This document shows positions 8,275-17,006 of a stretch of 64,000 nt of DNA, in pieces (the stretch's first letter is position 1; the number at the start of each line of letters is the position of its first letter). The DNA is taken from NCBI GenBank assembly GCA_035502095.1, contig DATJUX010000025.1, forward strand, positions 1 through 64,000. The letters are read 5' to 3'. A model generated the notes under the pieces. It did not search any database, was not told where the DNA came from, and saw only the letters and a list, made by a program, of their open reading frames with translations. A program made the translations under genes and the position numbers. This DNA is from JAKANT01 sp035502095 (GTDB lineage: Bacteria; Pseudomonadota; Gammaproteobacteria; Burkholderiales; Burkholderiaceae_F).

Positions 8275-9417
8275 GTGAAACCCAGCACACCGCCGGAGCC
8301 TCCCGAGCCGCGCCCGGCGCCCAAAGCGCCGTCCACCGGGGCGGGCGACCAGGCGCTGTTCGGCCCCAGCAAAGCGACGTCACGCCTCGACGGTCAGGTG
8401 GCGTCGGCACGCCAGCAACTCGATGCGCGCTGGCACCAGTGGATCGCCGACAACCGCCTGCGCGATTGTTCGCCCGATTCGATGCTGGACACGATGATCG
8501 GTGCGGGCCTGGATGCGAACGAGGCGCGCAGCGCGATCGCCCTCATCGATCAATCGCCCGGTATGGTCGCCGCGCGCAAGTTCCAGCAGATCCAGCGCAA
8601 GCTCGAATCGGTGCTGGCGAACCAGCAGAAGCTGTGGGAAATCTCTCCCGGGTACGCACAGGTCGAAAAACGCAGCGGCGTATCGCGCGACGAGTTCATC
8701 GAGCGCTACGCCGTCGGCTCGCGCCCGGTCGTGCTGACCGACGTGGCCCGTGACTGGCCCGCGCTGCGTCGCTGGTCGCCGCAGTACCTGAAGGAACACT
8801 TCGGCCGCCTCGAGGTGCAGATCCAGGCCGAACGCAGCGCCGATCCGAAATTCGAACAGAACAAGCTGGCGCATCGGCGCACGATGCGGGTGGCCGAGTT
8901 CGTCGACCGGGTGCTCACCGGCGGCATCAGCAACGATTACTACCTGACCGCCAACAACGAGGTCCTGCGCCGGCCCGAGTTCGCGCCGCTGCTGCAGGAC
9001 ATCGGGTCGCTGCCCGACTTCTGCCGGCGCGCCGATCTCGCGCGCAGCGTCAACTTCTGGTTCGGTCCTGCCGGTACCAACACGCCGCTGCACCACGACA
9101 CGATGATGCTGCTGCACACGCAGGTGGTCGGCCGCAAGCGCTGGCGCTTCATCTCGCCGCTGGAGACGCCGCGCTTGTACAACTACGTCGGCGTCTTCAG
9201 CCCGATCGACATCGATCATCCGGACCTGGCGCGCTATCCGCTGTTCCGCGGCGTAAAGGTGCTCGATGTGATCGTCGAACCGGGCGAGACGGTGTTCCTG
9301 CCGCTGGCGTGGTGGCACCAGGTGTCGGGGCTCGAGGTGAGCCTGTCGGTGTCCTATACGAACATCGACCTGCCGAACGAGTATGTGTTCAGCGATCCGC
9401 AGATCGGAGATTGGTGA
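8275..9417 (+). CDS. Cupin-like (JmjC-type) Fe(II)/2-oxoglutarate oxygenase
   Basis: A 380-residue protein starting at GTG, 12 bases after ybiB. Residues 1-130 are a Pro-rich head and a helical segment of unknown role. From about 140 it is a Cupin_8/JmjC-like domain: SRPVVLTDVARDWPA, NFWFGPAGTNTPLHHD, and FLPLAWWHQV. The iron ligands appear to be the HxD of LHHDT (about 273-275) and the His of WWHQV (about 345). Relatives (FIH, YcfD, JMJD6-like) hydroxylate proteins, including ribosomal proteins; others act on small molecules. The substrate is unknown. Coupling to ybiB suggests a nucleic-acid or ribosome-related target, by context only. Confidence 0.85.
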   Translation: MKPSTPPEPPEPRPAPKAPSTGAGDQALFGPSKATSRLDGQVASARQQLDARWHQWIADNRLRDCSPDSMLDTMIGAGLDANEARSAIALIDQSPGMVAARKFQQIQRKLESVLANQQKLWEISPGYAQVEKRSGVSRDEFIERYAVGSRPVVLTDVARDWPALRRWSPQYLKEHFGRLEVQIQAERSADPKFEQNKLAHRRTMRVAEFVDRVLTGGISNDYYLTANNEVLRRPEFAPLLQDIGSLPDFCRRADLARSVNFWFGPAGTNTPLHHDTMMLLHTQVVGRKRWRFISPLETPRLYNYVGVFSPIDIDHPDLARYPLFRGVKVLDVIVEPGETVFLPLAWWHQVSGLEVSLSVSYTNIDLPNEYVFSDPQIGDW

Positions 9418-9423
9418 AGAAGT

Positions 9424-9450
9424 GTCATCCCGAGCGAAGCGAGGGATCTC
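9424..9450. repeat. Dispersed palindromic repeat, family A (single arm)
   Basis: The segment begins GTCATCCCGAGCGAAGCGAG and ends GGATCTC, with an internal inverted repeat. Related copies occur at 19925-19998, 41363-41432 and 57896-57953. It lies between convergent genes, so it may also help terminate transcription. Only one arm is evident here. Confidence 0.6.
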
Positions 9451-9465
9451 GTCGTGCGTGCGTCG

Positions 9466-10476
9466 CTACAACGCCTCCCGGCTCAGCTGTGGAAACACCT
9501 TCGAGATCTTGCCGATCAGGTAGTCGCCGTACGTGCCGTCGAATGCATGCACGCTCGCGTGGTCCCACCGGCTCGCGCGGTCGTCGTCGATGACGATATC
9601 GGCGAGTTCGGCGATCGGCTCGATGCGCGCGAAGAAGTTCGGGTCGAAGAATAGCGGGAACGAAAGCCGGTCGCGCGCGCCGCTCGGCCGTACCCGATGC
9701 GGATTGGAGCGGTACAGGCCGCGCGTCATCCGGTCGAGCATGTCGCCGATGTTGCACACGAATGTGCCCGGAATCGGCGGCGCGTCGATCCAGCGCCCGT
9801 TCGATTTCACTTCCAGGCCGCCGTTGTCGTCCTGCAGGAGCATCGTGAGCAAGCCGTAGTCGGTGTGTTCGCCCACGCCCCACTCGCCGACCGTGCTGCA
9901 CGCGGGCGCCGGGTAGTTGAAGATGCGGAACAGGATCAGCGGATCGGCCGTGTAGCGGCAGGCGAAGTAGTCCTGCGGCAGGTCGAGGCTCAGCGCCAGC
10001 GCCGCCATCAGGCGATGCCCGAGGCCGGTCAAAGCCTCGATGTACTCGAGCACGGTGGCACGGAAGCCGTCGATCGACGGGAAGAGGTTCGGCCCGTGCA
10101 CGGGCGTTCCCGCGCGCACGAGCGGGTGATCGGCGGCGAGCTCGGTGCCGAGATACAAGCCCTCCTTGCGATCGGACATGCCGGAGGTCAGCTCGTTGCC
10201 GACCGGGAAGTAGCCGCGCCACGCGCGGCCGCCGTGCGCCATCTCGATGCGGAGCTTCTCTTCCAGCGGGAGCGCGAAGAACCTGCGGCTGAGGTCCTCC
10301 AGTTGTGCGCATGCCGCGGGCGCGACGCCGTGCCCCGCGACGTAGAAAAAGCCGTGCATGCGACAGGCGGCGCCGATCTGCGCGGCGACAGCGCGGCGGC
10401 GCGCCGGATCATCGTCGAACCCGGTGAGATCGATCACCGGCAGCCGATCCGCCGCCGGCCCTGCAAGCGCAGACAT
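9466..10476 (-). CDS. 2-Oxoglutarate/Fe(II) oxygenase, isopenicillin N synthase family
   Basis: A 336-residue non-haem iron oxygenase. The N-terminal DIOX_N half (PVIDLTGF, GFFYVAGHGV at about 43-52) is followed by the catalytic 2OG-FeII domain with HTD (in GEHTDYGLL), the distal His in SNPHRV, and the 2-oxoglutarate-binding RLSFPLF. Family members hydroxylate, desaturate or cyclise small molecules, often amino-acid derived. It is the last gene of a four-gene minus-strand group with cystathionine beta-synthase and gamma-lyase, 12 bases after the latter, which hints at a sulfur amino acid or related substrate. This is an inference from position. Confidence 0.88.
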   Translation of the reverse strand: MSALAGPAADRLPVIDLTGFDDDPARRRAVAAQIGAACRMHGFFYVAGHGVAPAACAQLEDLSRRFFALPLEEKLRIEMAHGGRAWRGYFPVGNELTSGMSDRKEGLYLGTELAADHPLVRAGTPVHGPNLFPSIDGFRATVLEYIEALTGLGHRLMAALALSLDLPQDYFACRYTADPLILFRIFNYPAPACSTVGEWGVGEHTDYGLLTMLLQDDNGGLEVKSNGRWIDAPPIPGTFVCNIGDMLDRMTRGLYRSNPHRVRPSGARDRLSFPLFFDPNFFARIEPIAELADIVIDDDRASRWDHASVHAFDGTYGDYLIGKISKVFPQLSREAL

Positions 10477-10488
10477 CGCGAGCGTCGC

Positions 10489-11703
10489 TCAGATCGCGGC
10501 CAGTGCCCGCTCGAGATCGGCGCGCAAATCCGCGCCGTCCTCGATCCCGACCGACAGGCGGACCAGCGCATCGCCGATGCCGAGGCGCGCGCGCTGCTCG
10601 GCCGGAATGGAAGCGTGCGTCATGATCGCCGGGTGCTCGATCAGGCTTTCGACGCCGCCGAGACTCTCGGCGAGCGAGAAGATCTCGCAGCGCTCGAGGA
10701 AGCGCCTGGCACCCGCGAGATCGGTACGCAGGTCCAGCGTGATCATGCCGCCGTAGCCGCCGCCGTCGCCGAGCATCTGGCGCTTGGCCAGCGCGTGCTG
10801 GGGATGCGAGGGCAGGCCGGGATACCGCACGCGCGCCACGTTGGGATGCGACTCCAACCACTGTGCGAGCGCGAGCGCGTTGCTGCAATGGCGCTCCATG
10901 CGCAGCGCAAGGGTCTTCACGCCGCGCAGGGCGAGAAAGCTGTCGAACGGCCCGGCGATCCCGCCGACCGCGTTCTGCAGGAAACCGAGCTGTTCGCGCC
11001 AGGCAGCCTGGCGGGCCTCGGTGCCGACGATCGCGACGCCGCCGATGACATCCGAATGTCCGTTCAGGTACTTGGTGGTCGAGTGCACGACGACGTCCAA
11101 GCCGAGTTCGAGCGGCCGCTGCACCCATGGGCTCGCGAACGTATTGTCGGCGACCGCCATCAGGTCGTGCTCGCGGGCGATCCGTGCGACGGCGGCCAGA
11201 TCCGCGAGCTTCAGCATCGGGTTGCTCGGCGTCTCGACCCAGAGCACGCGCGTTTCGGGTCGGATCGCCGCGCGCACGTTGGCGACGTCGGCCATGTCGA
11301 CGAACGAGAAGCGCAGCCCGGCGCTGCGCTTGCGCACCCGTTCGAACAGCCGATACGTGCCGCCATAGAGGTCGTCGCTCGCTACCACATGCGCGCCGGA
11401 GTCGATCAGCTCGAGCACGGTCGCGATGGCCGCTAGGCCCGAGGCGAACGCGAACGCCTGCGCGCCGCTTTCGAGATCGGCGACGCAACGTTCGAACGCC
11501 CAGCGGGTCGGGTTGTGGGATCGACCGTAGTCGAGCCCCTTGTGCACGCCCGGGCTCTGCTGCACGTAGGTCGAGGTCGCGTAGATCGGCGGCATGATCG
11601 CCCCGGTGCTCGGATCCGGCGCCTGCCCGGCGTGGATCACGCGCGTGCCGAAGCGGGCGCGCGTCGGTGCGCCGGTGGCGCTTTCGGGTGCGTCGCGTTT
11701 CAT
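10489..11703 (-). CDS. Cystathionine gamma-lyase/synthase family PLP enzyme
   Basis: A 404-residue Cys/Met-metabolism PLP enzyme. Family signatures are all present: FGTRVIHAG at the N-terminus, YGRSHNPTR, FASGLAAI, and the PLP lysine in HSTTKYLNGHSD. Members act as cystathionine gamma-lyase, gamma-synthase or beta-lyase and are hard to separate by sequence. The adjacent cystathionine beta-synthase, translationally coupled by an ATGA overlap, makes gamma-lyase (cystathionine to cysteine, 2-oxobutyrate and ammonia) most likely. The start is the ATG overlapping the stop of the upstream gene; a longer frame reaching upstream is inside that gene. Confidence 0.92.
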   Translation of the reverse strand: MKRDAPESATGAPTRARFGTRVIHAGQAPDPSTGAIMPPIYATSTYVQQSPGVHKGLDYGRSHNPTRWAFERCVADLESGAQAFAFASGLAAIATVLELIDSGAHVVASDDLYGGTYRLFERVRKRSAGLRFSFVDMADVANVRAAIRPETRVLWVETPSNPMLKLADLAAVARIAREHDLMAVADNTFASPWVQRPLELGLDVVVHSTTKYLNGHSDVIGGVAIVGTEARQAAWREQLGFLQNAVGGIAGPFDSFLALRGVKTLALRMERHCSNALALAQWLESHPNVARVRYPGLPSHPQHALAKRQMLGDGGGYGGMITLDLRTDLAGARRFLERCEIFSLAESLGGVESLIEHPAIMTHASIPAEQRARLGIGDALVRLSVGIEDGADLRADLERALAAI

Positions 11704-13073
11704 CGTCTCGTCCTTCGCAGGTGATTGAGCAGGTCGAAGCGGGTGATCAGGCCGTGAAAGCCCGCCGCATCGGCCACGATTGCGACCAGGCCGCTGTCGA
11801 GCACGCAGCGCAGGTCCGCGATGGTCGCGCTCGGCGCCAGCGTCTGCAGCTTGGTGGTCATCGCGGCCGCCACCGTATCCGCGTAGTGGCTGCCGTCCTG
11901 ATGCATGCGCATCAGCAGGTCGGACTCGTCGATCACGCCGACCAGCTTGCCGGCATCGAGGACGGGCAGCTGCTGCACGTCGGCCAGGCGCATGCGCTGG
12001 AATGCCGTGAGCAGAGTGTCCTGCGGGCCGACGCTCACGACACCGCCTTCTTCGGCGCGCCGGGCGATCAGGTCGCGCAGGTCGCCGTAGCTGCGCTGCC
12101 GGAGCAGGCCCTCGTCGATCATCCAGGCATCGTTGTAGACCTTGCTCAGATAGCGCGTGCCGGTGTCCGGGACGAAGCTGACGACCCGTTTCGGCTGCGT
12201 CTGTTCGCGGCAGAACCGAAGTGCCGCCGCGAGCAGCGTGCCGGTCGACGATCCGCCGAGAATGCCTTCGGCCTTGAGCAGCTCGCGCGCGGTGGCGAAG
12301 CTCTCTTCGTCGGGGATCGAATATGCGTGCCTGACCGCGGAGAAATCGGCGATCGCGGGGACGAAATCCTCGCCGATGCCTTCCACCGCCCATGATCCCG
12401 GCGGACCATGGGTTCCAGTCAGCACCTGGTCGCGCAGGATCGAACCGACCGGGTCGGCGAGCACGAACTCGAGCGTCGGTTGGGCGCGCTCGAAGAAGCG
12501 CGTCAGGCCGGCCAGCGTGCCGCCCGAACCGACGCCGACTACGATCGCATCGAGTTGATGCCCGGTCTGGGCCCAGATCTCGGGACCGGTCGTCAGTTCG
12601 TGCGCCAGCGGATTGGCAGGATTGTTGAACTGGTCGGCGAAAAACGAGCCGGGCGTTTCACGCGCGAGCCGCGCTGCGAGATCCTGGTAGTACGCGGGGT
12701 GTCCCTTGCCGACGTCGGAGCGCGTGATGTGCACCTGCGCGCCGAGTGCCTTCAGGTGCAGGACCTTCTCGGTCGACATCTTGTCCGGCACCACCAGCAC
12801 CACCCGGTAGCCCTTCGCGCGCGCCACCAGTGCGAGGCCCAGCCCCGTGTTGCCGGCAGTCGCCTCGATCACGGTGCCGCCCGGGGCGAGGCGGCCGTCG
12901 CGCTCGGCGGCTTCGATCATCGACACGCCGATGCGGTCCTTGATCGAGCCGCCAGGGTTCTGCGATTCGAGCTTCAAAAGCAGCTCGCACGGCCCGGTAT
13001 CGAGGCGCGACGTGCGTACCAGCGGCGTGTTGCCGATCAGGTCGAGGACTGCCGGACGATCGATGCGCGCCAT
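11700..13073 (-). CDS. cbs: Cystathionine beta-synthase with C-terminal CBS domain pair
   Basis: A 457-residue PLP enzyme that condenses homocysteine with serine (or acetylserine) to cystathionine. The catalytic domain (1-about 320) shows IGNTPLVR, the PLP lysine in GGSIKDRIG, the asparagine loop EATAGNTG, and the phosphate cradle GVGSGGTL. Two CBS motifs follow from about 330 to 455 and may bind an adenosyl ligand for regulation. No N-terminal haem-binding segment is present, as is usual in bacteria. It forms a reverse transsulfuration pair with the next gene, overlapping by four bases. Confidence 0.93.
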   Translation of the reverse strand: MARIDRPAVLDLIGNTPLVRTSRLDTGPCELLLKLESQNPGGSIKDRIGVSMIEAAERDGRLAPGGTVIEATAGNTGLGLALVARAKGYRVVLVVPDKMSTEKVLHLKALGAQVHITRSDVGKGHPAYYQDLAARLARETPGSFFADQFNNPANPLAHELTTGPEIWAQTGHQLDAIVVGVGSGGTLAGLTRFFERAQPTLEFVLADPVGSILRDQVLTGTHGPPGSWAVEGIGEDFVPAIADFSAVRHAYSIPDEESFATARELLKAEGILGGSSTGTLLAAALRFCREQTQPKRVVSFVPDTGTRYLSKVYNDAWMIDEGLLRQRSYGDLRDLIARRAEEGGVVSVGPQDTLLTAFQRMRLADVQQLPVLDAGKLVGVIDESDLLMRMHQDGSHYADTVAAAMTTKLQTLAPSATIADLRCVLDSGLVAIVADAAGFHGLITRFDLLNHLRRTRR

Positions 13074-13131
13074 GATCGGGAAGCCGCGAGCGCGGAAACA
13101 GCAACAGTAATACGAACGAATCGGCCGTGCG

Positions 13132-13701
13132 TCAGCGCACCAGCGTCTGCAGCGTGCGGAATGCCGGGTGCCCGGCGTGGCGGACCCATTCGAAGCCCAC
13201 CATCTCGGTGGTCACGCACGCGGCGCCCGCATCGTGCAGGCGGCGCAGCGCGGCTTCGCGGTTGTGCTCGCTGCGCGATCCGCACGCGTCGACCACGATC
13301 CACACGTCGAGCCCGTCGTCGAGCATTCCGAGCGCGGTCTGCAACAGGCAGACGTGCGCTTCGCAGCCGGCCACGACCACCTGCGAACGGTCGCCGGCGA
13401 TCAAACGCTGGACGGGCTCGCGCAATCCGTCGGGGTAGGCATCGAAGAAGGTCTTCGCGATCACCGTCGCGCAGACGTCGCGCACCTCGGGCACGCTCGG
13501 CCCGAGCTTCTCCGGGCTCTGCTCGGTGGCGATCACCGGGATCCCGAGCGCGTGTGCCAACGTCCCCAGCCGCACCGCGTTGCGCACGATCTCCGCGCGG
13601 CGATGAATGGCCGGCATCAGCCGCGCCTGGTAGTCGATGAGCACGAGTTGCGACCTGCGTGCGTCCAGCAGGACAGGCCGGGAGCGTTTCGTCGCGTCCA
13701 T
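13132..13701 (-). CDS. Isochorismatase-family cysteine hydrolase
   Basis: A 189-residue hydrolase of the isochorismatase/YcaC fold. The likely triad is Asp23 (LVLIDYQ), Lys83 (IAKTFFDAY) and Cys118 (AHVCLLQ). The cis-peptide region before the nucleophile (VVAGCEAHVC) is typical. Members hydrolyse isochorismate, nicotinamide, carbamoyl or other C-N bonds; the substrate here is not predictable. The chosen ATG gives standard length; a longer frame upstream is spurious. It lies 58 bases upstream of cbs on the same strand and may be the first gene of that operon. It is divergent from the HpaB-family gene. Confidence 0.88.
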   Translation of the reverse strand: MDATKRSRPVLLDARRSQLVLIDYQARLMPAIHRRAEIVRNAVRLGTLAHALGIPVIATEQSPEKLGPSVPEVRDVCATVIAKTFFDAYPDGLREPVQRLIAGDRSQVVVAGCEAHVCLLQTALGMLDDGLDVWIVVDACGSRSEHNREAALRRLHDAGAACVTTEMVGFEWVRHAGHPAFRTLQTLVR

Positions 13702-13784
13702 GCGCGCAACTGTAGCGCCGCGAAGCCTTGCTGCACGCCCCCGTGCGGCGCAAGATGCGGCGGCGTTTCCACGGGACGACTCCG

Positions 13785-15431
13785 ATGACCACCTCTGCAC
13801 CTGCGGCGTACCTGATGTCGGGCAACGATTACCGCGAGTCGCTGCGCCGGCTCGCGCCGCAGGTCTATGTGGACGGCCGCCGTGTCGCGTCGGTCGCCGA
13901 CGAGCCCGCGCTGGGTCCGGGCATCAATGCGATCGCGCTGACCTACGACTTCGCCCTGCAGCAGGAGCACGCGCCGGTGATGACCGCGGAGCAGCACACG
14001 AGCGGCAAGCGGGTCAATCGCATGCTGCATGTCGACACGCATTCGGGCGACCTGCTCAACAAGCTCGAAGCAGTGCGCCTGCTGTGCCAGCAAACCGGGT
14101 GCGCGCAGCGTTATCTCGCGCACGACGGGTTGAACGCCATCGCGCAGGTCGCGGCGCGCATCGACGACGCGAACGGGCAGCCGCGCGGCCGCGGCGATCA
14201 CGCCGGCCGCTTTCTCGAGTATCTGCACCGGATCCAGGACCAGGACCTGACGCTTGGCGTTGCCATGACCGACGCCAAGGGCGACCGCAGCCTGCGCCCG
14301 CACGAACAGTCGCGCACCGACACCTACGTGCACGTCGTCGAGCGTCATGCAACCGAGAATGGACGGCGCGGCATCGTGGTCTCGGGCGCCAAGGCCATCG
14401 TCACGGGCGCACCTTACGTGCACGAGCTGCTGGTTTTGCCCTGTCGCAACATGGGCGCCGAAGACGCCGATTTCGCCGTCTGCTGTGCCGTGCCGGTGGA
14501 CGCGCCGGGCCTGACCATCATCGCGCGCCCCGCCGGGAGACCGGGCGAAAGACTCGAGCACGGCGCGGCGCTGTTCAGCCGCAGGTTCGGCCAGAGCACC
14601 GCCGTCTGCTTCTTCGACCGCGTTTTCGTGCCGTGGGAGAACGTTTTCTTCGCGGGCGAGTGGGAGCACTCGGGGCACGCCACCTACAGCTACGCCACCC
14701 AGCACCGTCATACCTGCATCGGCGCGCGCGCCGGCTTCGGCGACCTGCTGATCGGGGCCGGTGCGCTGATGTGCGAAGCCAACGGCTTCGACCCGGGCCA
14801 CGAGGGCCATTTGCGCGATCAGATGGTCGAGCTGATCACCATCACCGAGAGCTTCTTCGCGTGCGGCGTGGCGGCCAGCGTCTATGCCCAGCCCGGCGAT
14901 GCACCCGAGACGCTCTTGCCGGATCCGGTGTTCAGCAACATCGGCAAGTTGCTGCTGGCGACGAAGATCTACGACATGCACCGGATCGCCCACTACGTGA
15001 GCGGCGGCCTCATCGTGACCCTGCCCGGCCCCGACGAAGACCACAACCCGCAGACGGCCGGACGACTGAGCGAGCTGCTGCAGGCCAGCGCCGACGTGCC
15101 TTACGCGCAGCGCATCCAGGTGGCGCGGCTCATCGAGGATCTCACCGCGGGCTATCAGGGCGGCTGGTACAGCGTGATCAGCCTGCACGGCGGCGGCTCG
15201 CCCGCCGCGATGAAACAGGAGATCTATCGCAACTATCCGATCGGCTCGAAGGTGGAACTGGTCGAGCGGCTGCTCGAACGCGGCCTGGCAGAGGCGGGCG
15301 CCGAACGCGCGATCACGCGCAACCGGCAATCCGGGAAGTGCTGCGACATGGGGTGCAGTGCACCCGGCAGGCCGCTGATGATCGATGTGAATGACGTTTT
15401 GGCGTCGTCCCGGTCGAAAGCGAAGGGCTGA
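13785..15431 (+). CDS. HpaB/4-hydroxybutyryl-CoA dehydratase-like flavoprotein
   Basis: A 548-residue member of the 4-hydroxyphenylacetate 3-hydroxylase superfamily (acyl-CoA-dehydrogenase fold, FAD). Overall it looks most like the AbfD branch (4-hydroxybutyryl-CoA dehydratase/vinylacetyl-CoA isomerase): NRMLHVDTHSGDLLNKLEA, the segment around QQTGCAQRY, TDAKGDRSLRPHEQ and GFGDLLIGAGAL. From memory of AbfD, its [4Fe-4S] ligands are three Cys and one His; here the aligned positions appear to be Cys106, Tyr110, His307 and Ala314, so two ligands seem lost. It may therefore be a flavin hydroxylase or a cluster-less isomerase. The start is the ATG before TTSAPAAYLMSG. It is divergent from the isochorismatase-like gene. 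Confidence 0.82.
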   Translation: MTTSAPAAYLMSGNDYRESLRRLAPQVYVDGRRVASVADEPALGPGINAIALTYDFALQQEHAPVMTAEQHTSGKRVNRMLHVDTHSGDLLNKLEAVRLLCQQTGCAQRYLAHDGLNAIAQVAARIDDANGQPRGRGDHAGRFLEYLHRIQDQDLTLGVAMTDAKGDRSLRPHEQSRTDTYVHVVERHATENGRRGIVVSGAKAIVTGAPYVHELLVLPCRNMGAEDADFAVCCAVPVDAPGLTIIARPAGRPGERLEHGAALFSRRFGQSTAVCFFDRVFVPWENVFFAGEWEHSGHATYSYATQHRHTCIGARAGFGDLLIGAGALMCEANGFDPGHEGHLRDQMVELITITESFFACGVAASVYAQPGDAPETLLPDPVFSNIGKLLLATKIYDMHRIAHYVSGGLIVTLPGPDEDHNPQTAGRLSELLQASADVPYAQRIQVARLIEDLTAGYQGGWYSVISLHGGGSPAAMKQEIYRNYPIGSKVELVERLLERGLAEAGAERAITRNRQSGKCCDMGCSAPGRPLMIDVNDVLASSRSKAKG

Positions 15432-15473
15432 CGCACTCCCGCCCAGCCTGCGGGGGTGGGGGGTCTTGGGCCT

Positions 15474-15971
15474 CTAATCCTGCTCCCAGGGCAGCCCGGC
15501 AAAACGCCAGCCGTTGAGCTTGCCGCGCTGACGCTTCGCGTCGATCTGGCCTTCGAAGCCTTCGAGCACGTTGTAGACGCGCGTGAAGCCCGCTTCCGCC
15601 GCCGAGCTCGCGGCGGCATCCGAGCGCACGCCGCTGCGGCAGATCAGCAGGACGGGCTGGTCGCGGTTCGCGGCGGCGCCGAGCAGCTCGAGAAAGCGCG
15701 CGCGCGGCGCGGGGTCCCAGCCGTGCCACTCGACGTTGACCGAGCCCGGAACGCGCCCGACGAACTTGAACTCCGGCGCGGTGCGCACGTCGATCAGCCG
15801 TGCAGCACCCTGTTGAATCAGCTGCCACGCCTCGGGCGGCGTGACCGCACCGGCGTAGTCGAGGTCAAGCTCGGCGCGACGCACTTGCGCGAGTTCGAAC
15901 AACTCGGACGGCTCAACCGCCGCCAGCGTGTTTGCCATCACCACCGGTCCCTGGAATCGGTCCATCGCCAT
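15474..15971 (-). CDS. Rhodanese-domain sulfurtransferase
   Basis: A 165-residue single-domain rhodanese. The active-site loop is CRSGVRS (Cys at about 113), preceded by RLIDVRTAPEFKFVGRVPGSVN. Such proteins carry persulfide sulfur or detoxify cyanide. It is convergent with the AbfD-like gene and divergent from the sulfate-assimilation operon, so a role in sulfur handling is plausible. Start codons at residues 1, 3 and 12 are all possible; the longest is given. Confidence 0.88.
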   Translation of the reverse strand: MAMDRFQGPVVMANTLAAVEPSELFELAQVRRAELDLDYAGAVTPPEAWQLIQQGAARLIDVRTAPEFKFVGRVPGSVNVEWHGWDPAPRARFLELLGAAANRDQPVLLICRSGVRSDAAASSAAEAGFTRVYNVLEGFEGQIDAKRQRGKLNGWRFAGLPWEQD

Positions 15972-16164
15972 ATCCCTCCAATGGCAATTGTCGAAGACGG
16001 GCGCGTGCGCATGTCGATCGCCTCGTAATGCCCTTAGAAGCTGTGGTTCTTTGGCGCGTCGCGTTCATAGCGGGACGAGATAAAGGCATGACGCATCCGT
16101 CCGACGTGGGAATCGACCCGTCTCTACGCTTCGCACTTGCAGCGAAATCCTTTGCAGGGGATCC

Positions 16165-16995
16165 GTGGATCTGCATCTCATCCTTGGCGGCGCGCTGGTC
16201 GGCTTCATCGTCGGCGCGACCGGTGTGGGCGGCGGCTCGTTGATGACGCCGCTGCTGACGCTCGTGTTCAACGTGCCGGCGCAGATCGCGGTGGGCACCG
16301 ACCTTCTGTTCGCATCGCTCACCAAGGCGAGCGGTGCCGTGGCGCACGCGCGCCGCGGCAACGTCAACTGGCCGATCACCAGTTGGCTGGTCGCGGGCAG
16401 CGTGCCAGCCGCGCTGGCGACGCTCGGCGCCGTGCACCTGGTGCGGCCCGATGCAGTGGTCTTTGCCGAGATCGTCAAGCGCACCCTTGGCGTTGCACTT
16501 TTCCTGACCGCCGGCGCGCTCGTGTTCCGCGCGCAGATCCAGTCGCTCGGACAGCGTTTCGCCGTTCGCGGCGAGCGGGTCCTGTCGCTGGTCGCGGCGA
16601 GCGGCGCGGGTTCGATCCGGGTCACCGAAGAGCGCGTGGCGCGTCCGCTGCCGACGATGCTGATCGGGGCGGTGATCGGCACGCTCGTGACGCTCACCTC
16701 GGTCGGCGCGGGCGTGATCGGCGTGGTGGCGCTGTTTTTCCTCTATCCGGTGCTGCCGACGCGCCAGATCGTCGGTTCCGACATCGCGCATGCGGTGCCG
16801 CTGACGCTCGTCGCGGGACTCGGCCACGTTTCGCTCGGCAACGTCAACTGGTCGATGCTGGGCATGCTGCTCATCGGTTCCCTGCCGGCCATCCACGTCG
16901 GTGCCGCGGTCGCGCATCGACTTCCCGAGCGCGCCCTGCGCGCCGCCCTCGCAACGATGCTGATCGGCATCGGCGCGCGGCTCGTTCTCGGCTGA
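16165..16995 (+). CDS. TauE/SafE family sulfite or organosulfonate exporter
   Basis: A 276-residue integral membrane protein with about eight hydrophobic segments in two homologous halves. Each half contains a glycine-rich GVGGGSLMTP or similar stretch (GATGVGGGSL near residue 15 and SVGAGVIGVVAL near 182) and a repeated GNVNW motif, typical of TauE/SafE. It starts at GTG with a GCAGGGG Shine-Dalgarno just upstream. It heads the sulfate assimilation operon, 11 bases before cysI, so export of excess sulfite or uptake of a sulfur compound is likely. Confidence 0.9.
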   Translation: MDLHLILGGALVGFIVGATGVGGGSLMTPLLTLVFNVPAQIAVGTDLLFASLTKASGAVAHARRGNVNWPITSWLVAGSVPAALATLGAVHLVRPDAVVFAEIVKRTLGVALFLTAGALVFRAQIQSLGQRFAVRGERVLSLVAASGAGSIRVTEERVARPLPTMLIGAVIGTLVTLTSVGAGVIGVVALFFLYPVLPTRQIVGSDIAHAVPLTLVAGLGHVSLGNVNWSMLGMLLIGSLPAIHVGAAVAHRLPERALRAALATMLIGIGARLVLG

Positions 16996-17006
16996 GGTCT
17001 CCATCC

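Noticed and set aside
13617..15329. A 570-codon open frame on the minus strand opposite the AbfD-like gene
   Set aside because: The plus-strand product has clear family motifs; the minus-strand one has none and starts and ends inside other genes.
16036..16050. AGAA-N7-TTCT upstream of the sulfate assimilation operon as a CysB site
   Set aside because: A four-base inverted repeat is too weak, and the CysB site is not well enough defined to call from one sequence.
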